Part shown: piece by piece, positions 6,906-11,902 of the stretch
Layout of the letters: each line of letters opens with the position of its first letter
Position numbering within the stretch: the stretch's first letter is position 1
DNA from: Candidatus Methanophagales archaeon
Lineage (GTDB): Archaea > Halobacteriota > Syntropharchaeia > Alkanophagales > Methanospirareceae
DNA: 14,852 nt
NCBI GenBank assembly: GCA_021161765.1
Contig: JAGGZZ010000227.1
Coordinates: forward strand, 1-14,852
Reading direction: 5' to 3'
Made by a program: the position numbers and the translations under genes
The notes under the pieces: model-generated
What the model was told of the DNA's origin: nothing
The model's database searches: none
What the model saw: the letters and a program-made list of their open reading frames with translations, nothing else

Positions 6906-8522
6906 TTACGCCCCTGCTTCTATCTTAGCTGCCATTTCTTTTAATGTATTACTCTCTACGCACATCGCTTCTTCCATCTCGGCTACCGAAGGCTTTATCG
7001 TCGCTTTGCCCCGTGCTAAAACAGCAAGAATAGCACCAGCCGCTCCTTTTGCCTGCGCAACGCTGTCAGGGATATCCTTCGGACCCTGAGCACATCCGGT
7101 AACAAAAACACCGGGTACGTCTGTATCTACCGGTCTGAACTTTGGATGCGCCTCCTTTGCAAATTTATCGGGTGTCAGTTCGACACCAAGCATTTCCAGT
7201 AACTTGTCCATACCCTCACTCGGTTTCAGTCCCACGCCAAGCACTACAAGGTCCGCTTCGAGTTCAAACGGCTCGCCAAGCATCGTGTCTTCTGCCCGCA
7301 CTACGACTCTGTCGCTGCCGGGTTTCTTGTATATCTCAGCTGCCAGACCCCTCCGATAGCTGAGCCCTTCGCCCTTCACACGGGTATAAAACTCCTCGAA
7401 GTCCTTTCCAAATGCCCGCACGTCCTGGTATAAGACACTTATGTTGCAGCTCGGGACTTTCTCCTGTAACAAATGCGCCTGTTTCGCTAAATACATGCAG
7501 CATACCCGCGAGCAGTATTCGTAACCCGTCTGTTTGTTCCTCGAACCAACACAGGAAATGAAGACCGCATCTTTTGGCTCGGGCATGCCCGCGACGTTCA
7601 TCTTGCCCATTGTAGGTCCGCTCGCCGAGGAGTAACGCTCGAACTCCAGACCGTGGATTACCTGTGGGTATACGCCATACTTGTATTCCGGCATAATCTC
7701 CGGTGGAATGATGTCATAACCGGTTGCTACTATTATCCCCCCAACGTTTAACTCTACTATCTCGTCTTGCATATCATGGCGTATGGCCAGTGCGTCACAT
7801 ACCATAACACAGGGCGGCGCTTCATCCTTAGTCACTTCTTCGCCTCGCTCTTTCTTCTTTATCGCTTCTGCTGTGCTTTCAGGCGTTGCTTTTCCACATT
7901 TGCCTTTCTTTAACATCAAACATTGCGTGTTATCTATAGTATAGATAGCAGGGATCGCAAATGGGAACGGCCTGTATATTGGCGCCCTCTTCATCAGCCC
8001 CACGTCAAACTCGTTTGGATACCTGCCCTTTAGCCTGCAAGCCTCTTCGCACAACGAGCAGCCGGTGCATGTATTCGCATCTACGTATCTCGCTTTCTTC
8101 AGTACCTTCACCTTGAAATTACCGATTGACCCCTCTACGCCCACCACCTCTGAATAAGTCATCAAGTCTATGTTTGGATGCGCGCCCACGTCCACCAGTC
8201 GCGGCGTCAGAATACAGGCAGAACAATCGAGCGTTGGGAACGTCTTATCGAGCTGTGCCATGTGCCCACCAATGGAAGGTAATCGCTCCACCAGATGCAC
8301 CTTGAACCCCGCATCTGCGATATCCAATGCAGCGTACATCCCCGCTATTCCTCCTCCTATCACTAACGCTTCTGAAGCGACATCCACCTCCTTCTCCTCT
8401 ACTTTCTCTAAGAGAGAACCTTCTACCGTGCTCTTTATTGATTGCATTGTATTCCTCGTTATTTGCTCTGTGCTAATTCCAGCTTTCCCCTCTTCTACTT
8501 CACCTTCAGCTTTAGCTGCCAT
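6906..8522 (-). CDS. hdrA: HdrA, short form lacking N- and C-terminal domains (cluster 1)
   Basis: This 538-residue HdrA paralogue contains only the core: VIGGG FAD motif (54-58) in a thioredoxin-reductase-like module, the intact DCSAC motif (C100, C103), an inserted ferredoxin (C152, C155, C158, C162; C201, C209, C238, C242) and the C324-x12-C337-x3-CC(341-342) motif. The N-terminal HdrA domain is missing; about 45 charged, probably flexible residues stand there instead. The C-terminal two-cluster domain is also missing, but the last residues around C521 (EEAMCVES) line up with the start of that domain in the long form (EEICIGCG), suggesting loss by truncation. The loop between C209 and C238 is longer still than in the long form. 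Start: GAGGTG at 8531-8536 lies 8 nt upstream. It is the first gene of the minus-strand operon and probably pairs with the long HdrA encoded 17 nt downstream. Confidence 0.92.
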   Translation of the reverse strand: MAAKAEGEVEEGKAGISTEQITRNTMQSIKSTVEGSLLEKVEEKEVDVASEALVIGGGIAGMYAALDIADAGFKVHLVERLPSIGGHMAQLDKTFPTLDCSACILTPRLVDVGAHPNIDLMTYSEVVGVEGSIGNFKVKVLKKARYVDANTCTGCSLCEEACRLKGRYPNEFDVGLMKRAPIYRPFPFAIPAIYTIDNTQCLMLKKGKCGKATPESTAEAIKKKERGEEVTKDEAPPCVMVCDALAIRHDMQDEIVELNVGGIIVATGYDIIPPEIMPEYKYGVYPQVIHGLEFERYSSASGPTMGKMNVAGMPEPKDAVFISCVGSRNKQTGYEYCSRVCCMYLAKQAHLLQEKVPSCNISVLYQDVRAFGKDFEEFYTRVKGEGLSYRRGLAAEIYKKPGSDRVVVRAEDTMLGEPFELEADLVVLGVGLKPSEGMDKLLEMLGVELTPDKFAKEAHPKFRPVDTDVPGVFVTGCAQGPKDIPDSVAQAKGAAGAILAVLARGKATIKPSVAEMEEAMCVESNTLKEMAAKIEAGA

Positions 8523-8530
8523 ACCTTTTT

Positions 8531-8575
8531 CACCTCGTTTATATCCTGATGTCCGGTACCATTATATAAGTTTTT
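8531..8575 (-). promoter_or_regulatory. Promoter of the cluster 1 operon (short hdrA)
   Basis: On the minus strand CTTATATAAT (8561-8570) is an archaeal TATA box with an A-rich BRE-like stretch upstream (complement of 8571-8580). It lies about 40 nt before the ATG at 8522, so transcription would begin near 8540 with a short leader containing GAGGTG (8531-8536). Confidence 0.6.
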
Positions 8576-8635
8576 TGCTTTTTTTATGATTTTTGGATAT
8601 GTCTGGTGGGCACTGTCTAAAAATCCAGTGATTTA

Positions 8636-8668
8636 TCACCGCGGAGAGCGCCGAGCACGCAGAGACTT
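8636..8668. repeat. CGGAGAGCGC-type dispersed intergenic repeat
   Basis: The block beginning CACCGCGGAGAGCGCCGAGC and ending in ACGCAGAGACT belongs to the class of degenerate GAG/CGC-rich intergenic repeats seen in many archaeal and bacterial genomes. A related copy forms the hairpin at 3081-3113. The family assignment is from memory, not a search. Confidence 0.5.
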
Positions 8669-8682
8669 AAATTTTGATAATC

Positions 8683-8825
8683 GGACGCAGATGAACGCAG
8701 ATAATCAGGATTTTTAATATGACAAAGGAGACCATTAGAATTGAGTTTAAAATAATAAAACATAAGGCATTTGATAAACATTTGAGGAAGTAGTTTCCTA
8801 CGTAAATCCGCGTAAATCTGCGTCC
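8683..8825. repeat. Inverted-repeat element (143 bp) with 20-nt arms
   Basis: The left arm GGACGCAGATGAACGCAGAT (8683-8702) and the reverse complement of the right arm ATCCGCGTAAATCTGCGTCC (8806-8825) agree at 17 of 20 positions. Between them is about 100 nt of AT-rich DNA with only a 24-codon open frame (8719-8793). Strings like these arms are, from memory, often found beside genes for GxxExxY-type proteins. No such gene is present, so this may be a relic or a small non-autonomous element. Confidence 0.55.
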
Positions 8826-8845
8826 TAAATAGGTAGCGGTTATAC

Positions 8846-8908
8846 TTTATATACAACAAAAAAGCGAAAAATATTTATAGTAGCAAAAATAATGAGGGAA
8901 AAAGGGGT
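8846..8908 (+). promoter_or_regulatory. Promoter region and ribosome binding site of the cluster 2 operon
   Basis: Two candidate TATA boxes read on the plus strand: TTTATATA (8846-8853) and AATATTTATA (8870-8879), the second with an A-rich BRE-like stretch (CGAAAA) just upstream. They predict start sites near 8875 and 8900. AGGGGT (8903-8908) is the likely ribosome binding site, 6 nt before the ATG at 8915. I cannot tell which box is used. Confidence 0.5.
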
Positions 8909-8914
8909 AGAAAA

Positions 8915-9358
8915 ATGGGAGAAGAAACGACAAAGAAAGAGGAAGAGGAGTTCGAGCCGAAAATAGTCGGGTTTACCTGTAATTGGTGCACATACGCCGC
9001 TGCTGACCTTGCGGGGACGTCACGTAAGAAATATCCACCAAACTCGCGGATAATAAGGCTTATGTGTTCAGCGAGGTTGGATCCGATGTTTGTGCTCAAA
9101 GCGTTACTAAATGGTGCGGATGGCGTTTTCTTTAGCGGCTGTCATCCAGGCGAGTGTCATTACATAAAAGGGAACTACTATGCCAGACGAAGGATAGCAG
9201 CAATAAGAACTATTCTGAAGCAGCTCGGGCTGGACAATCGGTTTAAATCGTATTGGATAAGCGCGTCAGAGGGGGAGAAATTTGCGAATACGATGAAGGG
9301 ACTGACGGAAGAAATAAAGGAATTGGGACCCAGTCCATTGAGAGGTAAGATACTATGA
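8915..9358 (+). CDS. mvhD: MvhD-like [2Fe-2S] electron-transfer subunit
   Basis: This 147-residue protein matches the MvhD family, the small [2Fe-2S] protein that passes electrons from a partner oxidoreductase to HdrA. The five family cysteines are visible: CNWC (C22, C25), C51 in RLMCSARLDP, and C76 and C81 in SGCHPGECHY. A charged Glu/Lys N-terminus of about 14 residues precedes the domain. In hydrogenotrophic methanogens MvhD is encoded with hydrogenase subunits MvhA and MvhG; here those are absent and the next gene encodes an FrhB/FdhB-like protein. That suggests F420H2 (or formate through a separate subunit) replaces H2 as electron donor. It is the first gene of the plus-strand operon, and its TGA overlaps the next ATG (9355-9358). 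Confidence 0.93.
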   Translation: MGEETTKKEEEEFEPKIVGFTCNWCTYAAADLAGTSRKKYPPNSRIIRLMCSARLDPMFVLKALLNGADGVFFSGCHPGECHYIKGNYYARRRIAAIRTILKQLGLDNRFKSYWISASEGEKFANTMKGLTEEIKELGPSPLRGKIL

Positions 9359-10422
9359 AAGGAGTAGAACTGAAATCAGGGGATTTAGAAGGGTTATTTA
9401 AGGGATTGCTCGATAAGAAAGTCGTGGACTGTCTGATTCTGCCACATCGAGTGGGAAATAACGTGGCACACATGATGGTAACGGACAAGGATAAGATAGA
9501 ACCGCCAGTGCCTGCCATATTTGCTCCCTCGTTCTCTGTAAATGTTGCGAATATCGTGAAGGGGTGGCTAATAAAGGAGAAGATAGGAATTGTGGCAAAG
9601 CCATGTGAGATAAGGGCAGCGATAGAATTGATAAAGTTGAAACAAATGGACAAAGAGAGTGTGCTTCTGATAAGCGTAGATTGCCCGGGTGCTTTTACGA
9701 ATCAGGATTACGCAGACCATGCGGAAGAGATAGGAGATTGGGTAGACAGTGCGAAGATAGAAGAACTGAAAGGGAAAGGGATTGCGATAAGGGAAGCGTG
9801 TGAGATATGTGACAAACGGCTTGCAGACGTCGGAGACATAGGTATTGTGAGGCAGGACGGTGATAACGTGGTAGTTGTGGGAATAACAGACATGGGCGTT
9901 GAGGCATTGTCGGCTATCGAAGATATTTCGCTGGAGGATAAGGATATAGACAGGAGCGGGGAAATCGAAAAGATTGTATCAGAAGCGAAGAAGAAGAAAG
10001 ATGCGCTACCCGAGATAAGCAGTGTGGAAGCGTTGGAGGAGTTCTTGAGGGACTGTATAGTATGCAAGAACTGCCGTGACATGTGTCCCGTATGCTACTG
10101 CAAGGAATGTTTCTTTGACCAACCGTTGGGAAATCCTGTGGGAGGGGACTTATTGAACATAGCAGAGTTAAGAGGTGCGATAGCGGTTCCGGCAAATCAA
10201 TTGATGTATCATCTCACGCGTGTTTACCATGTCAGCACGACCTGTGTCGGCTGTGGTGCCTGTGAGGATGCCTGCCCGAAGGACATCCCACTGACGAGGC
10301 TTTATCCCGTGATTACGAAGAAGGTGCAAGAGATTTTCGAGTACGTGCCGGGTAAGGACGTTGAGGAGCCATTACCATTCACGGTTTACGAAGAGGAAGA
10401 GCTGGAAGACAAGTTGAGGTAA
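9355..10422 (+). CDS. FrhB/FdhB-like F420-dependent oxidoreductase beta subunit with ferredoxin domain
   Basis: This 355-residue protein belongs to the coenzyme F420 hydrogenase/dehydrogenase beta family (FrhB, FdhB, FpoF relatives). These are flavoproteins that exchange a hydride with F420. Visible family signatures are AKPCEIRAA with C84, SVDCPG with C110, and an ACEICDK (C149, C152) segment followed by LADVGDIGIV, which together hold a [4Fe-4S] cluster next to the flavin. A second part after about residue 215 is ferredoxin-like: C234-x2-C237-x2-C240-x3-C244-P, then C247, C249, C252, and C297-x2-C300-x2-C303-x3-C307-P. This two-part layout is closest to FdhB and to FrhB copies linked with hdr genes. 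No formate dehydrogenase catalytic subunit is present, so F420H2 is the favoured electron source. It overlaps mvhD by ATGA and is 11 nt from hdrC. Confidence 0.88.
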   Translation: MKGVELKSGDLEGLFKGLLDKKVVDCLILPHRVGNNVAHMMVTDKDKIEPPVPAIFAPSFSVNVANIVKGWLIKEKIGIVAKPCEIRAAIELIKLKQMDKESVLLISVDCPGAFTNQDYADHAEEIGDWVDSAKIEELKGKGIAIREACEICDKRLADVGDIGIVRQDGDNVVVVGITDMGVEALSAIEDISLEDKDIDRSGEIEKIVSEAKKKKDALPEISSVEALEEFLRDCIVCKNCRDMCPVCYCKECFFDQPLGNPVGGDLLNIAELRGAIAVPANQLMYHLTRVYHVSTTCVGCGACEDACPKDIPLTRLYPVITKKVQEIFEYVPGKDVEEPLPFTVYEEEELEDKLR

Positions 10423-10433
10423 AGGGTAAAAAA

Positions 10434-11033
10434 ATGCCAATAAAAACATGGGAGCTGGACCCAAACTTCAAGAATGAGATAATGGGCGAGGCGGGTGGGG
10501 AACGTCTCGCATCATGTTTTCAGTGCAGCACCTGCACGCTGGGCTGCCCGATTACCGAAATCGTTCCCAGTTACAATCCGCGGAAAATCATCCAGATGAG
10601 TTTGTTAGGAATGCGGAAGGAGGTGTTATCAAATCCTGATTTGTGGGTCTGCCTCATCTGCCAGACGTGCACGGCGCGGTGTCCACAGGACGTGCGGATT
10701 GCCGATGTGCTGAGCGCGATACGGCGAATAGCCGAACGAGAAGAGGAAGCAGGTAACTTAAAGATAGACAGTCACAGACCACTGTTTGATAAGGCATTCC
10801 AGCACCAGTTGGAAAAGTATGGGCGGCTGTATGATATTGGCCTTGCGAAGGAATATTATCCGAAGAAGGAAGGGTCATTTATCAAGGGGATGAAGGCGAT
10901 GATGAAGGATTACAAGGATTTTGGGATGCGAATGTTTAAGAAAGGGAAGATGGGCCCGAAGGCGATGCTCGCACCGAAGGTGAAGGGTCGAGCAGTGATA
11001 AAGAAGATATTTAAGGAGATGGGAGAGGAATGA
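10434..11033 (+). CDS. hdrC: Heterodisulfide reductase subunit C (cluster 2)
   Basis: This 199-residue soluble protein has two [4Fe-4S] motifs, C28-x2-C31-x2-C34-x3-C38-P and C73-x2-C76-x2-C79-x3-C83-P, joined by a PRKIIQMSLLG stretch typical of HdrC. The C-terminal third (about 125-199) is Lys- and Met-rich and basic, with no membrane segments. It differs clearly from the HdrC of cluster 1 outside the cysteine motifs, so the two are not a recent duplication. The start follows the upstream stop by 11 nt with a weak AAGGGT site. Its TGA overlaps the hdrB ATG (11030-11033), indicating coupled translation of the electron-relay and active-site subunits. Confidence 0.94.
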   Translation: MPIKTWELDPNFKNEIMGEAGGERLASCFQCSTCTLGCPITEIVPSYNPRKIIQMSLLGMRKEVLSNPDLWVCLICQTCTARCPQDVRIADVLSAIRRIAEREEEAGNLKIDSHRPLFDKAFQHQLEKYGRLYDIGLAKEYYPKKEGSFIKGMKAMMKDYKDFGMRMFKKGKMGPKAMLAPKVKGRAVIKKIFKEMGEE

Positions 11034-11899
11034 GTATAAATAAACTTGCATATTACCCAGGATGTCCTTCTGACGGGACGGCGGTAGACCAGGATATGTC
11101 AACAAAAGCGGTGTTTGAGAAGTTAGGCGTTGAGCTGGTCGAGGTAGAGGACTGGAACTGCTGTGGTGCTGCGGAAGTAGAGGACCCGAGAGTAGTGTAT
11201 GCGTTAAACGCGCGGAATCTTGCGATTGCCGAGAAAGAAGATCTGGACATTGTGACCCCGTGCAGCATCTGCTATTATAATTTAGAGCGTAGTAACAAGG
11301 CACTGAAGGCAGATGAAGCACTGTGTACGAAACTAAAGGGGATAGACAGCTCGCTGGACTATGGCGGTAAGATAAAAACGAAACATGTGCTGGACGTCTT
11401 TGTGAATGACATAGGCATGGATGAGATTTCAAGTAAGCTGGAGAAGAAGGTGAACGTGAAAGTTGCACCGTATTACGGCTGTTATATCGGGCGACCGCCT
11501 GAGACGGCTTTTGATGACCCCGACAATCCGGTCTTGATGGACAAGTTAATAGAGCTGATAGGTGGTGAAATAGTGCCAAATTTCAATTACATGAAGACGG
11601 TCTGCTGCGGTGGACCTCTGATGATGACGCGGGGGGACATAGCATTTGACATGGCGCGGAAGATACTGGACGTTGCGAAGAATGCGGGTGCAGATTGCAT
11701 TTCACTCGCATGCCCGCTGTGCGGCATGATGCTGGACGGCAAGCAGGCAGACATAGAAAAGGCGCTCGGCATCACAATAGGGATGCCCGTTGTTTACATC
11801 ACGCAGTTGCTGGGTCTCGCGCTGGGAATAGAACCGAACAAACTCGGACTGAATAAAAATGCCGTGGATACGAAAGAAATACTTGGGAAGGTGGTGTGA
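11030..11899 (+). CDS. hdrB: Heterodisulfide reductase subunit B (HdrB2-type, cluster 2)
   Basis: This 289-residue protein has two complete CCG motifs: C12, C44, C45, C78, C81 and C151, C192, C193, C228, C231. Both noncubane [4Fe-4S] clusters for disulfide chemistry should therefore form. The N-terminal AYYPGCPSDGTA and the EDWNCCGA strings are of the widespread HdrB2 kind, also found outside methanogens, whereas cluster 1 has the FLGCITPNRYPG form. The natural disulfide could be CoM-S-S-CoB or another thiol pair; the sequence does not decide this. It overlaps hdrC by ATGA and ends three nucleotides before the fused hdrA, so all subunits should be made in step. Confidence 0.95.
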   Translation: MSINKLAYYPGCPSDGTAVDQDMSTKAVFEKLGVELVEVEDWNCCGAAEVEDPRVVYALNARNLAIAEKEDLDIVTPCSICYYNLERSNKALKADEALCTKLKGIDSSLDYGGKIKTKHVLDVFVNDIGMDEISSKLEKKVNVKVAPYYGCYIGRPPETAFDDPDNPVLMDKLIELIGGEIVPNFNYMKTVCCGGPLMMTRGDIAFDMARKILDVAKNAGADCISLACPLCGMMLDGKQADIEKALGITIGMPVVYITQLLGLALGIEPNKLGLNKNAVDTKEILGKVV

Positions 11900-11902
11900 G
11901 AA

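Larger units (their letters stand above)
8523..8914. other. Divergent intergenic region with promoters and repeat-derived sequence
   Basis: This 392-nt gap separates the two Hdr clusters. It contains a minus-strand promoter near 8561-8570, a repeat-like block at 8636-8668, a pair of inverted 20-nt arms (8683-8702 and 8806-8825) around an AT-rich centre, and plus-strand promoter elements from 8846. I see no tRNA and no convincing protein gene. A minus-strand open frame across 8617-8859 is explained by the repeat sequence itself. Confidence 0.65.

Noticed and set aside
7500..8230. Selenocysteine (in-frame TGA) in HdrA
   Set aside because: Some methanogen HdrA proteins carry selenocysteine, but every HdrA frame here reads through with ordinary cysteine or substituted residues and no internal TGA.
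8719..8793. 24-codon open frame between the inverted arms
   Set aside because: It is too short to support alone, with no clear Shine-Dalgarno and no recognised motif. It could be a relic.
8617..8859. 80-codon minus-strand open frame in the divergent Hdr spacer
   Set aside because: It runs through the repeat block and both inverted arms. Its product (FRTQIYADLRR, NPDYLRSSASD) is the kind of peptide these repeats give when translated, and it has no good ribosome binding site. Treated as repeat DNA.
10875..11579. 234-codon minus-strand open frame across hdrC/hdrB of cluster 2
   Set aside because: It lies opposite well-supported hdrC and hdrB genes with intact motifs. Its product is rich in Ser, Pro, His and Leu without domain structure, a typical antisense shadow.
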